Assembly (NCBI GenBank): GCA_024645155.1
Contig: JAHEGF010000221.1
Location: 1-5,714 of the forward strand
Direction of reading: 5' to 3'
From: Phyllobacteriaceae bacterium
GTDB taxonomy: Bacteria; Pseudomonadota; Alphaproteobacteria; Rhizobiales; Rhizobiaceae
DNA: 5,714 nucleotides
Of this stretch, positions 1-5,714 are shown in pieces (the stretch's first letter is position 1; each line of letters begins with the position of its first letter). A program made the position numbers and the translations under genes. Below the pieces are notes generated by a model that did no database searches, had not been told where the DNA came from, and saw only the letters and a list, made by a program, of their open reading frames with translations.

Positions 1-1251
1 ATTCGCACTGACCGGGCGTTTTACGAGATTGTCATCGGCGATCCCGAAATTGCCAATGTCAATCCGCTGACAGACACATCTTTCTATGTCCTTGGCAACA
101 AACTGGGCACCACAGGCATCGCCCTGTTTGACGCCAACAAGAACCTTGTTGGAACAGTGGACATCGAAGTCTCCCTGGATACCGACGGGCTGGCAACAAC
201 GATCCGCCAAACCCTGCCGGATTCCAAGATCAAGGTGTCTTCGGCAAACGGCCGCGTGATCCTGTCCGGATCGGCCAAGGATTCAGTTGACGCCGACAAG
301 GCCAATAGCATCGCGACACGCTTTTCGGGCGAGGAAGAAGTCATCAATTCGGTCGACATCACCTCGTCACAGCAGGTTCAGCTCAATGTGAGGATCGCCG
401 AGATCAACCGCACAGCGGGCACCGAACTGGGAACCCGGATCGGCGCCCGGTACAATGTCGCCGGAAACGATATCAGCTTCAACACCGGACCATCGACCCA
501 CATCGTAAATACCGAGTCGATTATTTCGGGAATGCTGACGGCCGGCAATTTCAATATCGACGTTGCCCTGAAGGCGCTTGAGGACAAGGGTCTTGCGCGG
601 CGTCTGGCGGAGCCCAATCTTATCGCGCGATCCGGCCAGACAGCGAGCTTCCTTGCAGGTGGCGAGGTACCAATTCCGGTGGCGTCTGACGACGGGAAGG
701 TCACGATTGTATACAAGAAATTCGGTGTCAGTCTGGACTTCCTGCCGCGCGTTCTAAAGGACGGCCTTATCAGCCTCGACATTCAGCCGGAGGTTTCATC
801 GATCGACCGGTCGGAGACCTATGAAATCGGCAACGGAATAACGGTGCCGTCGTTCATCGTACGCAGAGCGGCAACTTCGATCGACCTGAAAAGCGGCCAG
901 AGCTTCATGATGGCCGGTCTATTGCAAAACCAGAACCAACTCAAAGCCGACCGGGTGCCGGGAATTGGCAGGGTACCAATTCTTGGTGCGTTGTTTTCAA
1001 GCAAGGAATACCAGCGCAACGAGACCGAACTGGTCATCATCGTAACACCGCACCTGGTCAAGCCGGTCGATCCTTCGAAGAAAATGGCAATTCCGCAGGA
1101 CGGTGCTCCGCCGTTGTCAAACAGGGACTATTTTCTTGGAAATGTCGACGAAATGACGGTCTCCGATATCGACCGTGCCAAGGCATCGGCCCGCATCAGC
1201 AAGGCCGGGCCGCGCACCATGGGCCATTTTCTCGAACTAGAAGCAAATTGA
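1..1251 (+). CDS. cpaC: Tad pilus outer-membrane secretin CpaC/RcpA, 5'-truncated by window
   Basis: Forms the oligomeric outer-membrane channel through which the Flp pilus leaves the cell. The reading frame is open from base 1 to a TGA at 1249-1251, giving 416 visible residues. The signal peptide and roughly the first 70-90 residues lie upstream, judging from the usual CpaC length. Visible residues 1-50 (FYEIVIGDPEIANV, YVLGNKLGTTGIALFD) match the short N-terminal domain of pilus secretins. Residues about 53-120 look like a BON-type domain (VSSANGRVILSGSA). Residues about 185-353 are the secretin core, with AEPNL at 203-207, GQTASFLAGGEVPIPV from 212, and the family signature VPGIGRVPILGALFSS from 319 followed by TELVIIVTPHLV. 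The tail ends in GHFLELEAN, resembling the usual CpaC C-terminus. A GTG at 157 falls inside the conserved region, so it is not the start. The downstream lipoprotein gene follows after 10 nt. Family assignment is secure. Confidence 0.96.
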   Translation: MRTDRAFYEIVIGDPEIANVNPLTDTSFYVLGNKLGTTGIALFDANKNLVGTVDIEVSLDTDGLATTIRQTLPDSKIKVSSANGRVILSGSAKDSVDADKANSIATRFSGEEEVINSVDITSSQQVQLNVRIAEINRTAGTELGTRIGARYNVAGNDISFNTGPSTHIVNTESIISGMLTAGNFNIDVALKALEDKGLARRLAEPNLIARSGQTASFLAGGEVPIPVASDDGKVTIVYKKFGVSLDFLPRVLKDGLISLDIQPEVSSIDRSETYEIGNGITVPSFIVRRAATSIDLKSGQSFMMAGLLQNQNQLKADRVPGIGRVPILGALFSSKEYQRNETELVIIVTPHLVKPVDPSKKMAIPQDGAPPLSNRDYFLGNVDEMTVSDIDRAKASARISKAGPRTMGHFLELEAN

Positions 1252-1254
1252 GGG
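1250..1254 (+). promoter_or_regulatory. Ribosome binding site overlapping the cpaC stop
   Basis: GAGGG overlaps the TGA stop of the secretin gene and sits 7 nt before the ATG at 1262. This supports that start for the lipoprotein gene and suggests translational coupling to cpaC. A second purine-rich patch, AGGG at 1256-1259, is too close to the ATG to be the better site. Confidence 0.6.
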
Positions 1255-1261
1255 CAGGGCG

Positions 1262-1534
1262 ATGATCAGGTTAACACTTAAAATCATTATGGCCGGGTCG
1301 GTTGCGGCCTTGACCGGTTGCATGTCGGCAGACTCCGATACGGTCCGGGTCGAAGGTGTGTGGCCCGGTGCTGGCGATGCGGTTGCCCGAAACACAGTGC
1401 TGCAGATCGTCGATCCGTGGCCGGAAGGTGTTGAAGACACCAATCTGAATGTACCAGCAGACCGTCCCGACGCGGATGCCGGCGCACCTGAATTGCCAGC
1501 CGCGTCAACCGGTATGGCACCGAAAACAAACTAG
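1262..1534 (+). CDS. Small Tad-locus lipoprotein with a GDAV..N..DPWP motif, in the cpaD position
   Basis: A 90-residue predicted lipoprotein. Seen directly: a short n-region (MIRLTLK), a hydrophobic core, and a lipobox LTGC with the acceptor cysteine at residue 20. Met rather than Asp follows the cysteine, which under the E. coli sorting rule would favour the outer membrane. The mature part is only about 70 residues. It carries a compact motif at residues 36-54 (GAGDAVARN, then IVDPWP), followed by TNLNVPADR and an Ala/Pro-rich, probably disordered tail. From memory, short proteins with GDAV..N and DPWP segments recur beside cpaC/cpaE in alphaproteobacterial Tad loci and are mostly annotated as hypothetical. 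I infer a secretin-associated role comparable to the CpaD lipoprotein (usually about 200 residues). It is far shorter than CpaD, and homology to it is not shown. Starting at the internal Met10 would destroy the signal peptide, so the ATG at 1262 is preferred. Gene reality is well supported; function is inferred. Confidence 0.85.
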   Translation: MIRLTLKIIMAGSVAALTGCMSADSDTVRVEGVWPGAGDAVARNTVLQIVDPWPEGVEDTNLNVPADRPDADAGAPELPAASTGMAPKTN

Positions 1535-1554
1535 ACAGACAACGGGCGTGAGGC

Positions 1555-1561
1555 AGGGGAG
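1555..1561 (+). promoter_or_regulatory. Ribosome binding site for cpaE
   Basis: AGGGGAG lies just before the ATG at 1565, leaving only 3 nt of spacer. GAGG at 1550-1553 gives a longer 11-nt spacer and may be the working alternative. Either supports the start at 1565. The 30-nt intergenic stretch shows no inverted repeat or promoter-like elements that I can defend. Confidence 0.45.
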
Positions 1562-1564
1562 CCG

Positions 1565-2764
1565 ATGAGCAACCAAAGCAAACGGATTGTACTTGTATCG
1601 ACGGATACCGACTTTGTTCAGGATACCCGCACGGCATTTGCCGCGTCGGAAAAGATCGAACTTGTTGTCGTGGCCAAGAACATCAACGAACTGCGCGGTG
1701 AAATACAGGATGCCGAGTGTGGCGCCGTCATCGTCGACATGGATGCCTCCAAGCTTGACGAAATTGAATCACTCCAGCGGGTAATCCGCCGCCTCGAGGG
1801 CAAGGCCCCGGTGGTTGTGGTTACAAAGGAATTCGATGCGGCGGCGGTTCGGATCCTTGTTCAGCTTCATGTTTCCGATTTCCTGGTCAAGCCGCTAACC
1901 ACGGCAGATTTGGTGCGGTCATGCATCCGCGCGCTTCAGGGCCCGGGCAAGGAAGAAAACTCGGAAGCCCAGATTTATTCATTCATGCCGGTGGCTGGCG
2001 GAGTGGGGTGCACGACGATTGCCATTGAAACAGCGTTTCAGTTGCATAATTCGGCAACGCGCGCTGCATCGACCTGCGTCGTCGACCTGAATTTCCAGCA
2101 CGGCGCGTGCGCGGAATACCTTGACCTGGAACCGCGCTTTGACATTACCGAGATCGAAAACCGTCCCGAGCGTCTTGACCGGCAGCTTCTCGATGTCATG
2201 CTTTCAAAGCATGAAAGCGGGTTGTGTGTCCTGGCCGCACCGACACGGCCGACCGAAATGCGGACTTTCAACACCGATCTGGTGATCCGGGTACTCGACC
2301 TTGTTTCCGCGTATTTCGACAATGTCGTAATCGACATGCCGCGCACATGGTTTCCGTGGACGGAGACCATATTGCTCGGTTCCAACAAGCTTTATCTTGT
2401 CACCGAAATGACGGTTCCGTGCCTTCGCCAGACGCAAAGGCTGATCCAGGCGATCTACGACACGGCACAAAAACAGGTCAAACCGATGGTCATCGTGAAT
2501 CGTTTCGAACAACGCATGTTTGAGAACGGGATCAAGCTGGCGGACGTCGAAAGCGTGCTTGGCGATCATTTTGTCGGCGGGATATCAAACAACTACCGGC
2601 TGGTTCGCAGCGCGGTCGATCAGGGTGTTCCGTTGCACGAGATTGAGCCGGACGCCAACGTTATCACCGATCTGCGCAAAATCATTCTTCCCGAGGAAGC
2701 TATTGTAACCAAGAAGAAGAAACCTCTCTTCAGCCTCGGCAGCCTGCGCCGCAAGGCCGGATAA
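1565..2764 (+). CDS. cpaE: Tad pilus localisation protein CpaE/TadZ (receiver-like plus ParA/MinD-like domain)
   Basis: A 399-residue cytoplasmic protein of the CpaE/TadZ family, which positions the Tad apparatus at the membrane and in some species at the cell pole. Residues about 7-125 form a receiver-like domain with D58 at the end of strand 3 (VIVDMD), T87 (VVVVT) and K109 (FLVKPL). The acidic pair expected after strand 1 is replaced by S12-T13, so it is likely a pseudo-receiver. Residues about 135-370 form a ParA/MinD-like domain. The P-loop region AGGVGCTT at 144-151 has Ala where the deviant signature lysine would be and Cys149 where the Walker A lysine would be. The switch/A' motif VVDLN has D174, and the Walker B-like motif is VVIDMP with D257. 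The last 17 residues are basic (KKKKPLFSLGSLRRKAG), possibly contacting membrane phospholipid or a partner protein. It lies 30 nt after the lipoprotein gene and 28 nt before cpaF. Family call is firm; nucleotide binding or hydrolysis is doubtful. Confidence 0.93.
   Translation: MSNQSKRIVLVSTDTDFVQDTRTAFAASEKIELVVVAKNINELRGEIQDAECGAVIVDMDASKLDEIESLQRVIRRLEGKAPVVVVTKEFDAAAVRILVQLHVSDFLVKPLTTADLVRSCIRALQGPGKEENSEAQIYSFMPVAGGVGCTTIAIETAFQLHNSATRAASTCVVDLNFQHGACAEYLDLEPRFDITEIENRPERLDRQLLDVMLSKHESGLCVLAAPTRPTEMRTFNTDLVIRVLDLVSAYFDNVVIDMPRTWFPWTETILLGSNKLYLVTEMTVPCLRQTQRLIQAIYDTAQKQVKPMVIVNRFEQRMFENGIKLADVESVLGDHFVGGISNNYRLVRSAVDQGVPLHEIEPDANVITDLRKIILPEEAIVTKKKKPLFSLGSLRRKAG
2196..2214 (+). repeat. 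19-bp palindrome within cpaE
   Basis: Nine-base arms TCATGCTTT and AAAGCATGA flank a single central C, a perfect inverted repeat. It lies inside the coding region for residues DVMLSKHE of CpaE. It is too tight to form an RNA hairpin without opening several pairs and has no U-run, so it is not a terminator. It could be a DNA-binding site or chance; no second copy was noticed in the window. Confidence 0.5.
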
Positions 2765-2778
2765 AACAGCCTGACTAC

Positions 2779-2784
2779 GGGGAG
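2779..2784 (+). promoter_or_regulatory. Ribosome binding site for cpaF
   Basis: GGGGAG is followed by an 8-nt spacer and the ATG at 2793. This is the clearest Shine-Dalgarno sequence in the window and fixes the cpaF start. Confidence 0.7.
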
Positions 2785-2792
2785 TATCAGCA

Positions 2793-4250
2793 ATGTCCAG
2801 TCGATTTTCAGCGATAAAGCAAAGGGCGGAAAGCCCGGAGGCACAGGCAGAGGTTATCAAGGCCAAGGCAGAAGCCGCCGACAAGAATGTCGTGACAATT
2901 CCTTCAAAACGGTTCGAAGGCGGCGTCATGCCAGTAGCAGCCAAAAGCAAGCCGGCTGCAAGTGGCGAGGTCGCAACCAATGATCGCGTGCTTGATGCCC
3001 GCGTGCGCATCCATCGCATGCTCATCGATGAGATCAATCTGGTTGCGTTGGAAAAACTGCCGAAAGACGAAATGCGCAAACAAATCAGCGACTTCGTCAA
3101 TGAGAAGGCCAAGGAAGAACGCCTTGCCCTGAATGTTGCCGAACTTGACGATCTGGTTGATGATATCGTCGACGAGATGGTCGGGTTGGGGCCGCTTGAA
3201 CCCATTTTGCAGGACCCGGAAGTCAGCGACATCCTGATCAACGGACACCACAATTGTTTTGTTGAGAAGGGTGGCAAGCTCCGCCAGATCCATATTCCTT
3301 TCAAGGACGAGGCCCATCTGCTGCGTATTATCAACAAGATCGTCGCCGCGGTTGGCCGGCGTGTCGATGAATCGCAGCCGCTGGTTGATGCGCGCATGCT
3401 CGACGGGTCGCGTTTCAATGCTGCCATCCGCCCGGTCGGGGTCGATGGGCCGCTTGTTTCGATCCGAAAATTTTCCAAGAACAAGCTCGCCTTGCACAAG
3501 CTCATTGATTTCGGCGCGATTACGCAACCAATGGCAGAAGTCCTGGCGGCGGCGGTCCATGCACGTAAGACGACAATCATTTCCGGCGGTACAGGTACCG
3601 GCAAGACGACTATGCTGAATGCGCTGTCGGCGTTCATACCCGAAGATGAACGCATGATCACGATCGAGGATGCGGCCGAACTTCAGCTTCAGCAACCGCA
3701 TGTCGCGCGGATGGAAACACGGCCGCCGAATGTAGAGGGTCATGGCGAACTTAAACAGCGCGATCTTGTGAAGAACGCTTTGCGCATGCGTCCCGATCGC
3801 GTCATTCTCGGCGAGTGCCGAGGCGAAGAAGCATTCGACATGCTGCAGGCAATGAATACCGGTCACGAAGGGTCGATGGCCACGATTCACGCCAATACGC
3901 CGCGCGATGCAATCAGCCGCCTCGAGCAAATGCTCGGCATGACCGGCATGCCGATGACAGTTCAATCCATCCGCAGCCAGATCGCCAGCGCGATCCATCT
4001 GATCGTCCAGCTGACCCGCCTGTCGGACGGCAAACGCAAGGTGACAAGCGTTGCGGAAGTGACCGGCATGGAAGGCGACATCATCCAGATGCAGGAGATC
4101 TTCCGATACGTGCGTACAGGCATGGATGGCGCGGGAAATATCGAAGGACACTTCGAAGCGACAGGTATTCGTCCGCGGTTTCTGGAAGAACTTAATGCGA
4201 TGGGTATCGAATTTCCCGGCTCGTACTTTGAACCTGGCGTCCAGGAGTGA
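2793..4250 (+). CDS. cpaF: Tad pilus assembly ATPase CpaF/TadA
   Basis: A 485-residue type II/IV secretion ATPase that forms a cytoplasmic hexamer at the inner membrane and powers Flp pilin polymerisation. Residues 1-60 are a charged, Ala/Lys/Glu-rich leader of low conservation. Residues about 65-235 are the N-terminal domain, with VGLGPLEPIL and VSDILING, the usual entry into the ATPase family. The catalytic core has all expected motifs: Walker A GGTGTGKTT at 265-273 with K271, the Asp box TIEDAAELQL with E292 and D293, Walker B VILGECRGEEA with E341, and the His box with H358 (NTGHEGS) and H366 (TIHANTPRDA). The motifs and length are typical of alphaproteobacterial CpaF and nothing looks damaged, so it should be an active ATPase. 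It ends 7 nt before tadB. Its partners are the TadB/TadC platform encoded next and CpaE encoded before it. Confidence 0.98.
   Translation: MSSRFSAIKQRAESPEAQAEVIKAKAEAADKNVVTIPSKRFEGGVMPVAAKSKPAASGEVATNDRVLDARVRIHRMLIDEINLVALEKLPKDEMRKQISDFVNEKAKEERLALNVAELDDLVDDIVDEMVGLGPLEPILQDPEVSDILINGHHNCFVEKGGKLRQIHIPFKDEAHLLRIINKIVAAVGRRVDESQPLVDARMLDGSRFNAAIRPVGVDGPLVSIRKFSKNKLALHKLIDFGAITQPMAEVLAAAVHARKTTIISGGTGTGKTTMLNALSAFIPEDERMITIEDAAELQLQQPHVARMETRPPNVEGHGELKQRDLVKNALRMRPDRVILGECRGEEAFDMLQAMNTGHEGSMATIHANTPRDAISRLEQMLGMTGMPMTVQSIRSQIASAIHLIVQLTRLSDGKRKVTSVAEVTGMEGDIIQMQEIFRYVRTGMDGAGNIEGHFEATGIRPRFLEELNAMGIEFPGSYFEPGVQE
4243..4247 (+). promoter_or_regulatory. Ribosome binding site for tadB, inside the 3' end of cpaF
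   Basis: AGGAG immediately precedes the cpaF TGA (4248-4250) and lies 10 nt before the ATG at 4258. This decides the tadB start against an upstream in-frame extension into cpaF, and it suggests coupled translation of the two genes. Confidence 0.65.
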
Positions 4251-4257
4251 CGCCGAA

Positions 4258-5223
4258 ATGTTTGACAGTGCAAACAGCATATATCTGATCTACGCGGCCG
4301 CAGCGCTTGCAGGCATCATCGCGGCAGAAGCCGTGTACCTGCTTTATGCCGGCAAGAAGGAACGCCGCGTCGCGATCAACCGGCGCATGAAGCTTCAGGA
4401 AAAGAAGCTGACGCAGGAACAGGTGCTGATCCAGTTGCGCAAAGAGCGTGGTGTCGGCGCAAGGAATTCGATCTTCACATTTACCTGGCTGCGGGATCTG
4501 CGAACCCAATCGGGCGTAACCATGCCGTTGCCGCAGTTTCTTTCCTATTGCTGGGCGGTCGTATTTTCAGGCGCTGCCGTCGCGATTTATCTCGGTACCG
4601 ACATGGTCATCGCATTGGCCATTGCTGCACCATTCCTGATCGTTGTTCCGGTGTTCGTGCTGCGTTTCCGGCGCAACCGCCGTCACAAGTTTTTCGGCGT
4701 ACAACTTCCGGAAGCCCTCGACCTGATTACGCGCAGCCTGAAGGCCGGGCACCCGGTTCCTGTGGCGATAGCGCTGGTGTCCCGCGAAATGCCCGATCCG
4801 ATCGGTTCCGAATTCGGCATCGTGTCCGACGAGGTTACCTACGGTTCCGATCTCGTGACTGCTCTGAACAACCTTTTTACGCGTGTCGGCCATGAGGACC
4901 TGCCTCTGTTCGTCACGGCTGTCTCCATTCAGTCCACGTCCGGTGGTAACTTGCGCGAGATCCTCGACGGTCTTTCCAGTGTCATTCGTGAACGCGGCAA
5001 GTTGCGCCGCAAGATCAGGGCGATTTCGACCGAAGGCCGGATGTCCGCCTATATTCTTACGGCTATTCCAATCCTCCTTTTCATCGGAATGCAGGTCATC
5101 ATGCCCGAATATTACAGGGACGTGTTTCCCTACTCCAAAACCTGGTACCTGCTGGGCGCCGGCGGAGTGTGGGTGGTCACGGGGAACCTGCTGATGATCA
5201 AGATGGCGAGCTTCAAGTTTTAA
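4258..5223 (+). CDS. tadB: Tad pilus inner-membrane platform protein TadB
   Basis: A 321-residue polytopic inner-membrane protein with a GspF/T2SSF-type domain. With TadC it forms the platform through which the CpaF ATPase drives pilus assembly. An N-terminal membrane helix spans about residues 8-32 (IYLIYAAAALAGIIA) and is followed by a charged Arg/Lys/Gln/Glu linker. A hydrophobic pair lies at roughly residues 94-138. The cytoplasmic T2SSF region starts near residue 145 with FFGVQLPEALDLI, continues through RSLKAGHPV, and includes STSGGNLREILDGLS with SGGN at 228-231. Two final membrane segments lie at about 262-282 and 296-316. The open frame extends back to 4126 within cpaF, but the ATG at 4258 has a ribosome site and puts the membrane helix right at the N-terminus, as usual for TadB. 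Length and layout are normal for the family. Confidence 0.95.
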   Translation: MFDSANSIYLIYAAAALAGIIAAEAVYLLYAGKKERRVAINRRMKLQEKKLTQEQVLIQLRKERGVGARNSIFTFTWLRDLRTQSGVTMPLPQFLSYCWAVVFSGAAVAIYLGTDMVIALAIAAPFLIVVPVFVLRFRRNRRHKFFGVQLPEALDLITRSLKAGHPVPVAIALVSREMPDPIGSEFGIVSDEVTYGSDLVTALNNLFTRVGHEDLPLFVTAVSIQSTSGGNLREILDGLSSVIRERGKLRRKIRAISTEGRMSAYILTAIPILLFIGMQVIMPEYYRDVFPYSKTWYLLGAGGVWVVTGNLLMIKMASFKF

Positions 5224-5226
5224 GAC

Positions 5227-5714
5227 ATGGATACGTTACTCAACCTTTTCGTTGCACTGAAACCGCAATCCCTGATGCCGATCGCGATCGCGTTGATGGC
5301 CGTTGGATTGGGCATCGCTGCCTGGCCACTTGTCAGCCAGAGCCGGGGACGCAACGACATGCGCCGCCGCCTGGTTGTCGCAACTCCGGTGAGCCACGAT
5401 CTCCCGGAAAAAAAGAAGCCGGTCAAAGAGACAAACGTCGTCAAGGATAAGGCGCTCAAGAAAGCGCAGGAATTTTATGCAAAAACGGATCCCGAAAACG
5501 TGGCCCGGCTCAGGCTGCGCCTCATTCGGGCCGGTTACATGGATCCGAAAGCAGTCGGCTTTTTCTTCGTTATCCGGTTCCTGGCACTAATTGCGTTCGG
5601 TGTGGCGGCATTCGCAATGTCCGGAATATCCGGTGGCCAGGCAACCACGACTAACACCATCCTATATACCCTGGGTTTTGCCGGGCTCGGATATTTTGTG
5701 CCCGGCCTAATTCT
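5227..5714 (+). CDS. tadC: Tad pilus inner-membrane platform protein TadC, 3'-truncated by window
   Basis: The frame opens with ATG at 5227, 3 nt after the tadB stop, and stays open to the window end (162 complete codons). TadC is the second T2SSF-type platform protein and is thought to pair with TadB. Visible parts are an N-terminal membrane helix at about residues 16-36 (LMPIAIALMAVGLGIAAW), a Lys-rich cytoplasmic linker at 60-85, the TadC-like segment RLRLIRAGYMDPKAVG at 96-111, a second hydrophobic stretch at about 112-130, and the beginning of a third that ends in GYFVPGLI. The RAGY and VPGLI pieces, together with the position directly after tadB, support TadC over a second TadB. I see no good Shine-Dalgarno sequence before the ATG, so translation probably depends on ribosomes finishing tadB. 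Roughly half the protein, with most of the T2SSF domain, lies beyond the window. Confidence 0.93.
   Translation, partial: MDTLLNLFVALKPQSLMPIAIALMAVGLGIAAWPLVSQSRGRNDMRRRLVVATPVSHDLPEKKKPVKETNVVKDKALKKAQEFYAKTDPENVARLRLRLIRAGYMDPKAVGFFFVIRFLALIAFGVAAFAMSGISGGQATTTNTILYTLGFAGLGYFVPGLI

Noticed and set aside
157..159. GTG as a possible start of the secretin gene.
   Set aside because: The frame is open back to base 1, and the upstream residues match the pilus-secretin N-terminal domain, so the true start is outside the window.
666..982. Identical 11-mer GGTACCAATTC at 666-676 and 972-982 in cpaC.
   Set aside because: Both copies encode Val-Pro-Ile in the same frame at two separate conserved secretin motifs, so protein constraint and chance explain them.
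1535..1564. The 30-nt and 28-nt gaps before cpaE and cpaF (1535-1564 and 2765-2792) as possible internal promoters or terminators.
   Set aside because: No hairpin with a T-run and no convincing -35/-10 pair is visible; the gaps hold little beyond ribosome binding sites.
4126..4257. In-frame upstream extension of tadB into the cpaF coding region (365-residue version).
   Set aside because: The extension overlaps the conserved end of cpaF in another frame. The ATG at 4258 has AGGAG 10 nt upstream and gives the normal TadB N-terminus.
2585..4280. Long minus-strand open frames opposite cpaF (358 and 458 residues).
   Set aside because: They mirror the strongly conserved cpaF gene. Their translations are rich in Ser/Arg or in His/Arg/Asp with no recognisable domain, as expected of antisense shadows in GC-rich DNA.
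1..5714. A wholly new system hidden in the window.
   Set aside because: Every large gene is a recognisable Tad pilus component in a normal order, and no substantial DNA is left unexplained. The novelty is limited to the small lipoprotein and the unusual CpaE residues.

Overview
The window is one stretch of a Tad (tight adherence, Flp/type IVc pilus) assembly operon, read entirely on the + strand. The order of machinery genes (cpaC, small lipoprotein, cpaE, cpaF, tadB, tadC), the CpaE with an N-terminal receiver-like domain, the GC-leaning codon use (mid to upper 50s % GC by eye, not counted) and the protein signatures point to an alphaproteobacterium, probably of the Hyphomicrobiales/Rhodospirillales type. 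I cannot name the genus from this window.

Layout: 1-1251 is the C-terminal part of the outer-membrane secretin CpaC/RcpA, whose 5' end lies outside the window. 1262-1534 encodes a 90-residue lipoprotein in the slot where many Tad loci carry cpaD. 1565-2764 is cpaE/tadZ, 2793-4250 is cpaF/tadA (the secretion ATPase), 4258-5223 is tadB, and 5227-5714 is the start of tadC, cut by the window end. Gaps between genes are 10, 30, 28, 7 and 3 nt. No gap is large enough for an obvious promoter or terminator, so the genes are very likely co-transcribed from a promoter upstream of the window. There is no non-coding stretch over 300 bases. I saw no RNA gene, insertion sequence or CRISPR array.

How the parts work together (family knowledge): CpaC forms the outer-membrane channel, and the small lipoprotein may help place or stabilise it. 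CpaE/TadZ is a ParA/MinD-like protein that positions the apparatus at the inner membrane. The CpaF hexamer hydrolyses ATP to drive pilin polymerisation. TadB and TadC are the paired inner-membrane platform proteins on which CpaF acts. The pilin (flp), prepilin peptidase (cpaA), cpaB and the TPR protein tadD would be expected just outside the window.

This is a recognisable system rather than a new one. The points most worth a second look are the short DPWP-motif lipoprotein in place of a normal CpaD, and a CpaE whose P-loop has lost both lysines while its receiver domain has lost the acidic pair.
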